Of a stretch of 64,000 bases of DNA, positions 1-8,801 are shown piece by piece. The notes below the pieces were generated by a model. The model was not told where the DNA came from, did not search any database, and saw nothing but the letters and a program-made list of their open reading frames with translations. A program made the position numbers and the translations under genes. Within the stretch, counting starts at the first letter, position 1. The number at the start of each line of letters is the position of its first letter. This stretch comes from Streptomyces roseus (GTDB lineage Bacteria; Actinomycetota; Actinomycetes; Streptomycetales; Streptomycetaceae): NCBI RefSeq assembly GCF_001044425.1, contig NZ_LFML01000012.1:1-64000 (forward strand). Reading direction: 5' to 3'.

Positions 1-19
1 GGCGGTCGGCTCTCGGGGA

Positions 20-1096
20 TCAGCCTTCGTGCTTGCCGTGGTCCTCGTCCGTGCCGGGGTCCCCGGGCTTCGTCTCGCCCTCCACCGCGTCGGCGACCAG
101 CAGGTTCGGGTCGATGCCGTCGAGGAAGGCGCCGCTGGTGACGAAGACCTTGTGGTGGCGGACCGCCACGGAGGTGGGTCCGGACAGCCCGTCCCGCTTG
201 GTCAGCACGATGGTGTGGGTGCCGTCGGGCAGGACCAGGGCCAGCTCGCTCGCGGTCGTGTTCAGCGCGGCGAGGACCGCCTCTCCGTGTCCGGCGAAGG
301 CGAAGTCGTCGATGCCCGTCAGCCCGGTGGCGTGCGTCATGATCTTCCCCGCGGACCCGTCCCGGTCGACCGGGATCCGCAGCAGCGTGGCGCGGTCGGA
401 GTTCGACACCCAGACCGCGTGGTCGCGCACCTTGATGCCGTTCGCGCCGATGAAGGCGGTCGGCTCCAGCGCCGCGCCGGTGGCCCAGGCCGTCACCTCG
501 GGCTCCCCGTCCAGGGAGATGCGCCACACCGTGCCGAGGACGGAGTCGGCGGCGTAGATGAGGCCGAGGTGCTCGTCGAGGGCGAGGCCGTTCACGAAGC
601 CCTTCGGTGACATGTCGACGAGCTTGGAGACCTCGTGGTCGGGGGTGATCCGGTAGATGCCGCTCTCGGCGGTGCCGGTGTTGTAGCCGACGTAGAGCGT
701 CCCGTCCTGGGTGCGGACGATCCCGGTCACGACGGCGACGCCGACCAGGGGCGTCTGCGGGTCCTCGACGTCGGGCAGGGTCGCGAGTACCCGCTTTGCG
801 CCGTGCTGGCCGACCCGCACCACCTGGCGGGCGAGCGCCAGGGTCAGGTCGGCGGAACCGTCGGGCTCCAGGGCGATGTTCTCCGGCGTTTCGCCGGCCT
901 CGAAGTCGAAGTCCGCGATGATCCGCGCATCCGCGAGGGACAAGTCCGCGTCCGCGGACCGGGGCGGCTTAGGCGTGGCCGCGGCGGGGGCGGCCACGAG
1001 CAGGGCCAGGGCGATGCCGAGGGTGCCCGCGATACGCGGCGCGGGGCGGAGGCGAAGCGAGCGGAACAGGCGGAACGGGGGGAACAGGCGGAGCAC
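20..1096 (-). CDS. Secreted SMP-30/NHL-like beta-propeller protein
   Basis: 358 aa. I chose the GTG at 1096 because a clean AAGGAG lies 6 nt upstream; an in-frame ATG at 1147 has no RBS. Residues 1-40 are an Arg-rich n-region, a hydrophobic core (TLGIALALLVAA) and an Ala-rich cleavage zone, so a Sec signal peptide is likely. The rest shows the repeated short strand patterns of a gluconolactonase/ScyD-type propeller (for example GLALDEHLGLIYAAD and GANGIKVRDHAVWVSNSDR). The C-terminus is an acidic, His-containing tail (DPGTDEDHGKHEG). No catalytic residues are identifiable, so the enzymatic role and ligand are unknown. It is a single-gene unit upstream of, and co-directional with, whatever lies left of the window. 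Confidence 0.8.
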   Translation of the reverse strand: MLRLFPPFRLFRSLRLRPAPRIAGTLGIALALLVAAPAAATPKPPRSADADLSLADARIIADFDFEAGETPENIALEPDGSADLTLALARQVVRVGQHGAKRVLATLPDVEDPQTPLVGVAVVTGIVRTQDGTLYVGYNTGTAESGIYRITPDHEVSKLVDMSPKGFVNGLALDEHLGLIYAADSVLGTVWRISLDGEPEVTAWATGAALEPTAFIGANGIKVRDHAVWVSNSDRATLLRIPVDRDGSAGKIMTHATGLTGIDDFAFAGHGEAVLAALNTTASELALVLPDGTHTIVLTKRDGLSGPTSVAVRHHKVFVTSGAFLDGIDPNLLVADAVEGETKPGDPGTDEDHGKHEG

Positions 1097-1257
1097 GGGA
1101 CTCTCCTTGTCGGCCGGGGGGAGAAGAAGGGGATCCCAGCACAACATGACGGAGGGTCACCATAGGTTCATCGCACCGCGACGCAGCCGAGATCGACCCA
1201 CCCGGCCGAAGAGCGCGCCGCTCCCCCGGACCCGGGAGGCGGCGCGGCCGTACGGGC

Positions 1258-2553
1258 TCAGCCCTCCAGGAACGCCACCAGGGCGTTCGCGAGCAGGTAC
1301 GGGTCGTCCGCACCGCACAGCTCGCGGGCGCTGTGCATCGAGAGGATCGCGATGCCGATGTCCACGGTCTGGATCCCGTGCCGCGCGGCCGTGATCGGGC
1401 CGATCGTCGTCCCGCACGGCATCGCGTTGTTGGAGACGAACGACTGCCACGGCACGCCGGCCCGCTCGCACGCCGCGGCGAACACCGCGCGCCCACTGCC
1501 GTCCGTCGCGTACCGCTGGTTGACGTTGACCTTGAGGATCGGGCCGCCGTTGGCGCGCGGGTGGTGCGAGGGGTCGTGCCGCTCCGCGTAGTTGGGGTGC
1601 ACGGCGTGGCCGGTGTCCGAGGAGAGGCAGATGGTGCCCGCGAAGGCCCGGGCGCGGTCCTCGAACGTGCCCCCACGTGCGAAGACGGAACGTTCCAGCA
1701 CGTTGCCCAGCAGTGGCCCGTCCGCGCCGGTGTCCGACTGCGAGCCGTTCTCCTCGTGGTCGAACGCGGCCAGCACCGGGATGTGGTCCAGCTGCTCGGC
1801 GGTCGAGGCGGCGGTCAGGGCCGCGACGCCCGCGTGCACCGAGACCAGGTTGTCCATGCGCGGGCCGGCCACCAGCTCGCGGTCGCGCCCCAGGTACGAG
1901 GGCGGCTCGATCGAGTGGACCATCAGGTCCCAGCCGGCCACCGAGCCCTGCGGCAGGCCCTCTTCCTCCTCCAGGAAGGCGATGAGGTCGCCCTCCTGCA
2001 CCTCGCCCAGGCCCCAGATCGGCTGCATGTGGCGCTGCTTGTCGAGCTTGAGCCCGTCGCTGTTGACCGACCGGTCCAGGTGCACGGCCAGCTGCGGGAC
2101 GCGCAGCAGCGCGCGGTCCACGTTGACCAGCCGCTCGCTGCCGTCGCGCAGGGTCAGTCGGCCCGCCAGGCCCAGGTCCCGGTCCAGCCAGGTGTTGAGC
2201 AGGGTGCCGCCGTAGATCTCGACCGCGATCTGCCGCCAGCCCTGTGAGCCCGTGTCAGGCAGCGGCTTGACGCGCAGGTTGGGGGAGTCGGTGTGCGCGC
2301 CGACGATACGGAACGGCATGTGCGCGGTCGCGCCCTCCGGGACGAACCAGGCGATGAGCGCTCCGCCGCGCAGGACGAACCGGCCCCCGCTGCCCGCGTC
2401 CCAGGCGTCCGTCTCCGACAACTGCCTGAAGCCTGCCTTTTCCAGCCGCTCGGCCGCGTTGGCCACGGCGTGGTACGGCGACGGACTGGCCGTCAGAAAG
2501 GTCATCAGATCGTCGGTGTGGCCGCGGTCGAAGCGGGCGGCGGGAGAGCTCAT
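1258..2553 (-). CDS. M18 family metallo-aminopeptidase (aspartyl aminopeptidase type)
   Basis: 431 aa, a normal M18 length. The ATG at 2553 has AAGGTG about 8 nt upstream; upstream in-frame ATGs give a non-conserved leader. Family landmarks are in order: GAHTDSPNLRVKP (zinc His about residue 87), the RMDNL Asp (about 234), FDHEENGSQ (paired Glu, about 267) and DTGHAVHPNY near residue 315. These form the two-zinc site that removes N-terminal acidic or neutral residues from peptides in the cytosol. All ligands are present, so the enzyme should be active. Expression is probably monocistronic. Confidence 0.93.
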   Translation of the reverse strand: MSSPAARFDRGHTDDLMTFLTASPSPYHAVANAAERLEKAGFRQLSETDAWDAGSGGRFVLRGGALIAWFVPEGATAHMPFRIVGAHTDSPNLRVKPLPDTGSQGWRQIAVEIYGGTLLNTWLDRDLGLAGRLTLRDGSERLVNVDRALLRVPQLAVHLDRSVNSDGLKLDKQRHMQPIWGLGEVQEGDLIAFLEEEEGLPQGSVAGWDLMVHSIEPPSYLGRDRELVAGPRMDNLVSVHAGVAALTAASTAEQLDHIPVLAAFDHEENGSQSDTGADGPLLGNVLERSVFARGGTFEDRARAFAGTICLSSDTGHAVHPNYAERHDPSHHPRANGGPILKVNVNQRYATDGSGRAVFAAACERAGVPWQSFVSNNAMPCGTTIGPITAARHGIQTVDIGIAILSMHSARELCGADDPYLLANALVAFLEG

Positions 2554-2654
2554 GTGGTTCACCTTAACGACGGTCGTGTTCGCCATGGTCGGACTGCGGC
2601 GGATGGCCGAAACGCCGGGCGTGCGGGCTGTGTGGTCCACTTCCCGGCTGCTGT

Positions 2655-3401
2655 TCAGCCCGGCGGGCGCTCGAATCGGCGCTGTAGCTGTCTGCGCTCG
2701 CCCCGGCGGATGCGCGGGAGCATCTCCGGGGTCGTCGCGGAGCGCTGCGCGCGTCTCTTGCGTCCGGCGCAGAACATACAGGCCTCACCGGGGGGCGCGT
2801 CCGGGTCGATGGGTGCGCCGGGGTGTTCCGAGCAGCCGGAGGCGTTGCGGGGCCTGGACAGTTCGCGCGCCACGATGAACGCCCGGTGGAGATCGTCCGC
2901 TATCCGGACGAAGTCCTCGGCGGGGGAGGAAAAGCCCAGGTGGAAGCGGCGGTCCTCGACCGTGCGGAGGTGATCGCGCAGGGCCGCCAGGGTGTACGGC
3001 GGGTCCGGTACGGGATAGCCCAGCCGGCGCTGCTCCCCCGCGGGCGGGGCGGCCGCCGCGCGGGCGCCGCGGACCCCCTGGGAGCGCAGCCCGAGGCGGC
3101 GCCGGTCGTTGCAGATCAGGCAGCGGCCCCAGCCGTCGGGCGCCTCGGGGTCCAGGGCCCCGTTGGGGTGCTCGGAGCAGCCCGTGTAGCTCTTGGCGGG
3201 CGCCAGGCCGGCGGCGGTCTGGAACGCGGTGTACAGGGCGTCGGCGACCGCCTCGTACTCGGCGGGGTGGGCGCCGTCGTACAGCTCCTTCATGTGGTCG
3301 CCGAGGCTGCCCAGGGCGGCCTGCAGCTCTTTGAGGGCGTACGGCCGCCCGGTCGGGACGGAGTACCCCCTGCTGCTGCCGTGCTGATCTGCCGGACTCA
3401 T
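2655..3401 (-). CDS. Hypothetical protein with duplicated Cys/His (putative zinc) module
   Basis: 248 aa, starting at the ATG at 3401; a TTG at 3431 is possible. I do not recognise a named family. The protein is an internal duplication. Each half has a helical segment (YALKELQAALGSLGDHMKEL / YTLAALRDHLRTVEDRRFHL) with an Ala-rich helix, then a metal-site-like block: GCSEHPNGALDPEAP...CLICNDRRR in the first copy and GCSEHPGAPIDPDAP...CMFCAGRKRR in the second. The C-H...CxxC spacing suggests one zinc per copy; this is inference. The C-terminus is very basic. It sits between the M18 peptidase and acyl-CoA dehydrogenase genes, downstream of a strong terminator, so it has its own promoter. Confidence 0.75.
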   Translation of the reverse strand: MSPADQHGSSRGYSVPTGRPYALKELQAALGSLGDHMKELYDGAHPAEYEAVADALYTAFQTAAGLAPAKSYTGCSEHPNGALDPEAPDGWGRCLICNDRRRLGLRSQGVRGARAAAAPPAGEQRRLGYPVPDPPYTLAALRDHLRTVEDRRFHLGFSSPAEDFVRIADDLHRAFIVARELSRPRNASGCSEHPGAPIDPDAPPGEACMFCAGRKRRAQRSATTPEMLPRIRRGERRQLQRRFERPPG

Positions 3402-3441
3402 GTCTACGAGCGTGCCACGAACCACCGACAACCTGTGAATG

Positions 3442-3479
3442 CCGACGGCCGGGCCCCTCAGCGGGGGCCCGGCCGTCGG
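3442..3479 (-). terminator. Hairpin terminator downstream of acyl-CoA dehydrogenase
   Basis: Perfect 16-bp arms 3442-3457 and 3464-3479 around a 6-nt loop, starting 30 bp after the acyl-CoA dehydrogenase stop. No U-tract, as is usual in Streptomyces. Confidence 0.75.
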
Positions 3480-3508
3480 GCGGATGACCGTGGAGGGCCG
3501 TTGCCGTA

Positions 3509-5338
3509 CTAGAACGCGGCCTCGTCGAGCTCCATCAGGGAGTTGTCGACGGACTCGGCCAGCGCGCGGGCGACCGAGACGTTCGGCAGGACCTGGGAGG
3601 CGAAGAACTTCGCCGCCGCGATCTTGCCGGTGTAGAAGGCGACGTCCTTCGCGGGGGCGCCGGCGGCGAGCTTCTCGGCGGCGACGGCCGCGCCCTTGAG
3701 CAGCAGGTAGCCGACGACCACGTCACCCGAGGCCATGAGCAGGCGGGTGGTGTTCTGGCCGACCTTGTAGATGTTCTTGACGTCCTCGCCGGTGGCGGTG
3801 AGGTCGACGATCATCTGGCCGACGATGGCCTCCAGGTCGACCGCGGCCTTGGCGAGCGCGTCGCGGGCGCCGGCCAGCTCCTCGCCGCCGACGGCCTCGG
3901 CCAGGAACTTCTTGATCGTCTCGGAGAGGACGTTCAGGGAGGCGCCCTGGTCGCGGACGATCTTCCGGAAGAAGAAGTCCTGGCCCTGGATCGCGGTGGT
4001 GCCCTCGTAGAGGGTGTCGATCTTGGCGTCGCGGATGTACTGCTCGATCGGGTATTCCTGCAGGTAGCCGGAGCCGCCGAAGGTCTGCAGCGACTGGGCG
4101 AGCTGCTCGTACGAGCGCTCCGAGCCGTAGCCCTTCACGATCGGCAGGAGCAGGTCGTTCAGGCCGATCTCGGCGGAGGCGTCCTCGCCCGCGGCCTGCT
4201 TGAGCTGGATCGCGTCCTGGACGGAGGCGGTGTACAGCACCAGGGCGCGCATGCCCTCGGCGTACGCCTTCTGCGTCATCAGCGAGCGGCGCACGTCGGG
4301 GTGGTGCGTGATGGTGACCTTGGGGGCCGTCTTGTCCATGAAGTTGGCCAGGTCCGGACCCTGCACGCGCTCCTTGGCGTACTCCAGGGCGTTCAGGTAG
4401 CCGGTGGAGAGCGTCGCGATGGCCTTCGTGCCGACCATCATGCGGGCGAACTCGATGATCATGAACATCTGGCGGATGCCGTCGTGCTTGTCGCCGATCA
4501 GCCAGCCCTTGGCGGGGTGCTGGTCGCCGAAGGTCATCTCGCACGTGTTGGAGGCCTTGAGGCCCATCTTGTGCTCGACGTTCGTCGCGTAGACGCCGTT
4601 GCGCTCGCCCAGCTCGCCGGTCTCCCAGTCGAAGTGGAACTTCGGGACGAGGAAGAGGGACAGGCCCTTGGTGCCGGGGCCGTGGCCCTCGGGGCGCGCG
4701 AGGACGTAGTGGAGGATGTTCTCCTCCATGTCGTGCTCGCCGGAGGTGATGAAGCGCTTCACGCCCTCGATGTGCCAGGAGCCGTCGTCCTGCTGAACGG
4801 CCTTGGTGCGGCCGGCGCCGACGTCCGAGCCGGCGTCCGGCTCGGTGAGGACCATGGTGGAGCCCCAGCGCTTCTCGACCGCTATCTGCGCGACCTTCTT
4901 CTGCGCCTCGTTGCCCTCTTCGAAGAGGATGCCGGCGAACGCCGGGCCGGAGGAGTACATCCAGATGGCCGGGTTCGAGCCGAGCAGCAGCTCAGCGTAG
5001 GCCCAGATGAGGGAGCGGGGCGAGGTGGTGCCGCCGATCTCCTCGGGCAGGCCCAGGCGCCAGTACTCGGAGTCCATGAAGGCTTCGTAGCTCTTCTTGA
5101 AGGACGCCGGGACCGGCGCGGTGTTGGTGGCCGGGTCGAAGACCGGCGGGTTGCGGTCGGCGTCCGCGAAGGAGTCGGCCAGCTCGTTCTCGGCGAGGCG
5201 GGTGATCTCGGACAGGACGCTCTTGGCGGTCTCGGTGTCCATCTCACCGAACGGTCCGGTGCCGTACAGCTTGTCGCGGCCGAGCACCTCGAAGAGGTTG
5301 AACTCGATGTCGCGGAGATTCGACTTGTAGTGCCCCAT
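3509..5338 (-). CDS. Acyl-CoA dehydrogenase (FadE-type, ~600 aa subfamily)
   Basis: 609 aa from the ATG at 5338 (CGGAG about 8 nt upstream), matching the usual start [10 protein letters not shown] of this long actinobacterial subfamily. It oxidises acyl-CoA to trans-2-enoyl-CoA, passing electrons through FAD to ETF. Visible landmarks are the flavin/substrate loop [16 protein letters not shown], the middle-domain ITSGEHD segment, and the C-terminal [31 protein letters not shown] block that contains the catalytic Glu region. A C-terminal helical extension after residue 470 is typical of the subfamily. Two tandem operator-like palindromes lie just upstream. The EtfD-like protein at 34752-37487 would take electrons from its ETF partner. 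Confidence 0.95.
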   Translation of the reverse strand: MGHYKSNLRDIEFNLFEVLGRDKLYGTGPFGEMDTETAKSVLSEITRLAENELADSFADADRNPPVFDPATNTAPVPASFKKSYEAFMDSEYWRLGLPEEIGGTTSPRSLIWAYAELLLGSNPAIWMYSSGPAFAGILFEEGNEAQKKVAQIAVEKRWGSTMVLTEPDAGSDVGAGRTKAVQQDDGSWHIEGVKRFITSGEHDMEENILHYVLARPEGHGPGTKGLSLFLVPKFHFDWETGELGERNGVYATNVEHKMGLKASNTCEMTFGDQHPAKGWLIGDKHDGIRQMFMIIEFARMMVGTKAIATLSTGYLNALEYAKERVQGPDLANFMDKTAPKVTITHHPDVRRSLMTQKAYAEGMRALVLYTASVQDAIQLKQAAGEDASAEIGLNDLLLPIVKGYGSERSYEQLAQSLQTFGGSGYLQEYPIEQYIRDAKIDTLYEGTTAIQGQDFFFRKIVRDQGASLNVLSETIKKFLAEAVGGEELAGARDALAKAAVDLEAIVGQMIVDLTATGEDVKNIYKVGQNTTRLLMASGDVVVGYLLLKGAAVAAEKLAAGAPAKDVAFYTGKIAAAKFFASQVLPNVSVARALAESVDNSLMELDEAAF

Positions 5339-5382
5339 GGCGACGGCTCCGTTAAGGCTCGGGAAGACAGATTCCTCGTACA

Positions 5383-5418
5383 TACCAATCGGTAATGTCA
5401 TGATGCTACCCACGGGTA
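5383..5418 (-). promoter_or_regulatory. Two tandem TACC-N4-GGTA operators upstream of acyl-CoA dehydrogenase
   Basis: TACCAATCGGTA at 5383-5394 and TACCCACGGGTA at 5407-5418 are both perfect TACC-N4-GGTA palindromes whose starts are exactly 24 bp apart. They lie 45-80 bp upstream of the chosen ATG, within the likely promoter. Form and size fit TetR-family operators. A related copy (TACT-N4-GGTA) precedes the EtfD-like gene at 37510-37523. Confidence 0.6.
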
Positions 5419-5622
5419 ATAAGACGCAACCCCTGATGCGGCGACTGTGACCAGGGTCAAGCCGCGCACCGGCCGCGCACTGCCTGTGCACCGGCAGCGC
5501 TCCGGCCGGCCACCGGTAGCGCTCCAGCCGGCACGCCTGGGGGCGGAAGGCCGGCCGCGGGTCCGCAACCCTGGCGGGAATGCGCGTCCACGGGGCAGAG
5601 GGCGCTCGGTAGGCTTCGCCCT

Positions 5623-6084
5623 ATGTACGGCTACGACCAGAACGTGAGCGCGGGGCAGCAGCAGTACGCCGCCCCGCAGCAGATGGCCGGCGGGTACGGC
5701 GAGCAGCCGCTGTACCCCGAGCCCTCGCCTCCGTCGCTCGCCGACGCGGTGCGGGCGTTCACGACCGGGTCGCTGTCCGTCGAGGACTTCCAGCAGATCT
5801 TCGCCACGTCGAAGGTCTACTGCCCGCGCGGTGAGACGCCGGGCTTCCTGGCGCTGCACAACACGCAGCAGCCGGTGATCCCCATGTTCACCACGCTCAA
5901 GGAGCTGCGCCGGTACGCCGGCAAGGAGTCCAAGTACTTCGTGATCACGGGCGCCGAGGTGATCGACCTGCTGCCGACCGGCTACGGCTTCGTCCTCGAC
6001 ATGGAGGGCGACCACCGCATGGTCTTCGACGCGAAGGCCGTGGAGCAGATGGTCGACTACGCGATGCGCCGCATGTACGGCTGA
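5623..6084 (+). CDS. SseB-family protein
   Basis: 153 aa. The N-terminal ~35 residues are a Gln/Gly/Tyr/Pro-rich low-complexity leader (MYGYDQNVSAGQQQYA). Residues 38-150 match the SseB N-terminal fold: an amphipathic start SLADAVRAFTTGSLSVEDFQQIF, then strands around VYCPRGETPGFLALHNTQQPVIPMF and TLKELRRYAGKESKYFVITGAEVIDLLPTGYGFVLD. Streptomyces have several such cytosolic proteins of unknown function. Upstream about 230 bp separates it divergently from the acyl-CoA dehydrogenase. The next gene follows at 56 bp on the same strand and may be cotranscribed. Confidence 0.8.
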   Translation: MYGYDQNVSAGQQQYAAPQQMAGGYGEQPLYPEPSPPSLADAVRAFTTGSLSVEDFQQIFATSKVYCPRGETPGFLALHNTQQPVIPMFTTLKELRRYAGKESKYFVITGAEVIDLLPTGYGFVLDMEGDHRMVFDAKAVEQMVDYAMRRMYG

Positions 6085-6139
6085 CACGCACGGCTGAGCG
6101 GCCGTTTCCGGCCGGTGCGCCGAGGGGGCGGGCGGGGCG

Positions 6140-7099
6140 ATGTTGCGGGTGCACTTCACGGCCGAGGACCTGCTGAACGTCACGTTCGCGGCCGAACCCT
6201 CCCCCCTGGTGGAGCTGTCGATGGCGCTGATCGCCTGGCAGCGCGTGGACGAGCAGGCGGTTTTCGGCCGCTGGCGCAGCCGGGTCGGCCGGGAGCTGCC
6301 GGACCGGGCGCGCCCCCTGCTCGACCTGCTGCGGCCCGACGGCGACAACCCGCAGTTCCTCGAACCCCTGGCGCCGAGCCTGGAGGAGGGGCTGGCCGCC
6401 GTACGGGAGGCGGGCCCCCTGCTGACCGCCGGGCAGCTGCACCGCGCCGCCGCCCGCGCCCCGGGCCCGGCCTCGTGGCTGCGTGCGCTGTGGGGGCAGG
6501 ACCGCGAGGCGTGGGACCTGCTGGACGGCGCGCTCCGCTGCGCGTACGAGGCGGTGGTGGCCCCGCAGTGGCCGCGGATACGGCAGTCCTTCCGGGCGGA
6601 CGTCGCCTGGCGCACCCGGCTGCTGGCCGCCCACGGCATCAAGGCCTGCCTGGCGGGCGTCCATCCGGCGGCGGCCTGGTCGCGGACCGCTTTCGAGGTG
6701 GCCGGGGATCCGGACTACGAGGTCCGGCTCGGCGGCGCCGGCCTGGTACTGATGCCCTCGGCGTTCTGGACGGGCCGCCCGCTGTTGGCCGGCCTGCCGG
6801 ACGGGTCGCACGTCCTGCACTACCCGGCGCTGACCCCGCTGCCCCTGGCCGGGCCGGAACGGGCGCTGGGCGCGCTGGACGCGCTGCTGGGCCGGACCCG
6901 CGCCGCCGTACTGCACCTGCTGGTCGAGCAGCGGACCACGAGCGAGCTGGCCCGGGACCTGGGCGTCAGCCTGCCGACGGTCTCGGAGCACACGCGGACG
7001 CTGCGCGCGGCCGGGCTGATCACCACGGAGCGGGACGGCAAGGCGGTCCTCCACTCGGCCACGGGGCTCGGCGTGGACCTGCTGCGCAGCGGCGGCTGA
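6140..7099 (+). CDS. ArsR-like winged-helix transcriptional regulator
   Basis: 319 aa. The C-terminal domain (residues about 250-315) is an ArsR-type winged helix: AVLHLLVEQRTTSELARDLGVSLPTVSEHTRTLRAAGLITTERDGKAVLHS. The N-terminal ~240 residues form the Streptomyces-specific sensor-like region opening with MLRVHFTAEDLLNVTFA; its ligand is unknown and no cysteine metal site is visible. A GAGGGGGCGGG stretch serves as RBS. The family is abundant in Streptomyces and normally controls an adjacent gene, here perhaps the SseB-like gene or itself. Confidence 0.85.
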   Translation: MLRVHFTAEDLLNVTFAAEPSPLVELSMALIAWQRVDEQAVFGRWRSRVGRELPDRARPLLDLLRPDGDNPQFLEPLAPSLEEGLAAVREAGPLLTAGQLHRAAARAPGPASWLRALWGQDREAWDLLDGALRCAYEAVVAPQWPRIRQSFRADVAWRTRLLAAHGIKACLAGVHPAAAWSRTAFEVAGDPDYEVRLGGAGLVLMPSAFWTGRPLLAGLPDGSHVLHYPALTPLPLAGPERALGALDALLGRTRAAVLHLLVEQRTTSELARDLGVSLPTVSEHTRTLRAAGLITTERDGKAVLHSATGLGVDLLRSGG

Positions 7100-7108
7100 C
7101 GGCCGCCG

Positions 7109-7132
7109 GTCCTTTCGGGCACGCCCGAAAGG
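7109..7132 (+). terminator. Hairpin terminator after wHTH regulator
   Basis: Arms 7109-7119 and 7122-7132 (TCCTTTCGGGC / GCCCGAAAGGA), 10 bp past the stop codon. Confidence 0.6.
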
Positions 7133-7219
7133 ATCGCGCCCGGCGCCGGGGGTGCCCACCATCGGTGCTGCGGGGGAGAGCACGGGGGCCCCGCTCCACC
7201 GACGGACCAGGGAGACGCG

Positions 7220-7594
7220 ATGTCACGCATGTCGTTCCGCACGAAGCTCGCCGCACTGGCGGCCACCGGGGTGCTGGCGCTGGGCACGGGGGTCCTCGCG
7301 GCAGCCCCGGCGCAGGCTTCCGACCACACGGTCGACGGGTGCCCTTCCGGGTTCGCCTGCATCTACACCGAGGGCATCGACTCGCACACGGTGGCCTGGG
7401 CCCGGGACCGCGCGGGCACGTACAACCTCAGCAACATGAACCACTGGCGCTGGGTCCTCAACAATCAGACCGGGGGCTGGAAGTTCCGGCTGTGCACGGG
7501 CTACAACGGAACCGGCAGCTGTGAGTACATGCCGATCGACGCGTGGCAGTGGCGGGACATCACCCCCGTCAACTCGGTCATCGTTTCTCCGTAA
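7220..7594 (+). CDS. Secreted peptidase inhibitor family I36-like protein
   Basis: 124 aa with AGGGAG before the ATG. Residues 1-33 are a classical Sec signal (KLAALAATGVLALGTGVLAA, cleavage after AQA). The mature part is small and Trp/Cys-containing: a first CPSGFACIYT hairpin, then W-rich strands and CTGYNGTGSCEYMP. Four Cys suggest two disulfides. This is the pattern of the Streptomyces I36 (SMI-like) inhibitor and gamma-crystallin-like group. The target protease is unknown and inhibition is inferred from family only. It has its own promoter space and a strong terminator. Confidence 0.8.
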   Translation: MSRMSFRTKLAALAATGVLALGTGVLAAAPAQASDHTVDGCPSGFACIYTEGIDSHTVAWARDRAGTYNLSNMNHWRWVLNNQTGGWKFRLCTGYNGTGSCEYMPIDAWQWRDITPVNSVIVSP

Positions 7595-7620
7595 CCGCAT
7601 ACGCACAGGTGACAGGCGCA

Positions 7621-7649
7621 GGGCCCCGGGGGGAATGTCCCCGGGGCCC
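7621..7649 (+). terminator. Hairpin terminator after I36-like gene
   Basis: Perfect 11-bp arms 7621-7631 and 7639-7649, loop GGAATGT, followed by a T-containing stretch CTTCTGTTCTG. Confidence 0.8.
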
Positions 7650-7678
7650 CTTCTGTTCTGTGGGGTGTGGCAGAAAGT

Positions 7679-7699
7679 TCGAGTTTCAACTAAACTCGA
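7679..7699 (+). promoter_or_regulatory. Palindromic operator at the pirin promoter
   Basis: Perfect 8-bp inverted repeat TCGAGTTT (7679-7686) / AAACTCGA (7692-7699) with a 5-nt spacer, ending 20 bp before the pirin ATG. The AT-richness stands out locally. Size and position fit a MarR- or HxlR-type redox/quinone repressor site overlapping the core promoter; the cognate regulator is not in the window. Confidence 0.6.
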
Positions 7700-7719
7700 C
7701 GCAGAAGGAGGTTCCGACC

Positions 7720-8706
7720 ATGCCTGCAGTGACTGTGGAGAACCCGTTGACGCTCCCCCGCGTCGCCGAGCCCGCTCAGGAGACCGCCGCCCGCAAGGTG
7801 CTGGCCGTCACGACCGCCCCGGGTGGGTTCGAGGGCGAGGGGTTCCCGGTGCGCCGCGCGTTCGCCGGGATCAACTACCAGCACCTCGACCCGTTCATCA
7901 TGATGGACCAGATGGGCGAGGTGGAGTACGCGCCGGGCGAGCCGAAGGGAACGCCCTGGCACCCCCACCGCGGCTTCGAGACCGTGACGTACCTGATCGA
8001 CGGAACCTTCGTCCACCAGGACAGCAACGGCGGCGGCGGAGTCATCAACGGCGGCGACACCCAGTGGATGACCGCGGGCTCCGGCCTCCTGCACATCGAG
8101 GCCCCGCCGGAGTCCCTCGTCGTGTCCGGCGGGCTCTTCCACGGCCTCCAGCTGTGGGTGAACCTCCCCGCCTCCGACAAGATGATGCCCCCGCGCTACC
8201 AGGACATCGGCGGCGGCCAGGTCCAGCTGCTGTCCACCCCCGACGGCGGCGCCCTGCTCCGCGTGATCGCCGGTGAACTGGACGGGCACTCCGGCCCCGG
8301 CATCACCCACACCCCGATCACGATGATCCACGCGACCATCACCCCCGGCGCGCAGATCACCCTCCCGTGGCGCGAGGACTTCAACGCCCTGGCGTACGTC
8401 ATGGCCGGGCGCGGCAGCGTCGGCACCGACCGGCGGCCCGTCCACACCGGGCAGACGGCGGTCTTCGGCGAGGGCGGCTCGATCACGGTGCGCGCGGACG
8501 AGTCCCAGGACTCCAACACCCCGGACCTGGAGGTCGTGATCCTCGGCGGGCGCCCCATCCGCGAGCCGATGGCGCACTACGGGCCGTTCGTCATGAACAG
8601 CCGCCAGGAGCTCCAGCAGGCCTTCGACGACTTCCAGGCCGGCCGGCTGGGGACCATCCCCACCACCGCCCGGGAGCGCAACAAGTCGGCGGACCAGCAC
8701 TCCTGA
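7720..8706 (+). CDS. Pirin family protein (bicupin)
   Basis: 328 aa; the ATG at 7720 is preceded by a near-perfect AGAAGGAGG. The N-terminal cupin has the pirin metal-site signature: LDPFIMMDQMG, PWHPHRGFETVTYLIDGTFVHQDSNG and GSGLLHIE (His, His, His, Glu ligands). The C-terminal cupin follows with DFNALAYVMAGRGSVGTDRRPVHTGQTAVFGEG. Pirins are iron-binding, and some act as quercetinases or transcriptional co-factors; which applies here cannot be told. The palindrome at 7679-7699 suggests inducible expression, perhaps by quinone or oxidative stress. Confidence 0.92.
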   Translation: MPAVTVENPLTLPRVAEPAQETAARKVLAVTTAPGGFEGEGFPVRRAFAGINYQHLDPFIMMDQMGEVEYAPGEPKGTPWHPHRGFETVTYLIDGTFVHQDSNGGGGVINGGDTQWMTAGSGLLHIEAPPESLVVSGGLFHGLQLWVNLPASDKMMPPRYQDIGGGQVQLLSTPDGGALLRVIAGELDGHSGPGITHTPITMIHATITPGAQITLPWREDFNALAYVMAGRGSVGTDRRPVHTGQTAVFGEGGSITVRADESQDSNTPDLEVVILGGRPIREPMAHYGPFVMNSRQELQQAFDDFQAGRLGTIPTTARERNKSADQHS

Positions 8707-8801
8707 CCCGGCGCGGCGCGCTATTCCAGGGGCTCGCCCCCCGCGTAGCGCGCCCGAATATCCGACACCAACCGAAGGCGGCGGCGGTCAGTCAGCGGTA
8801 C

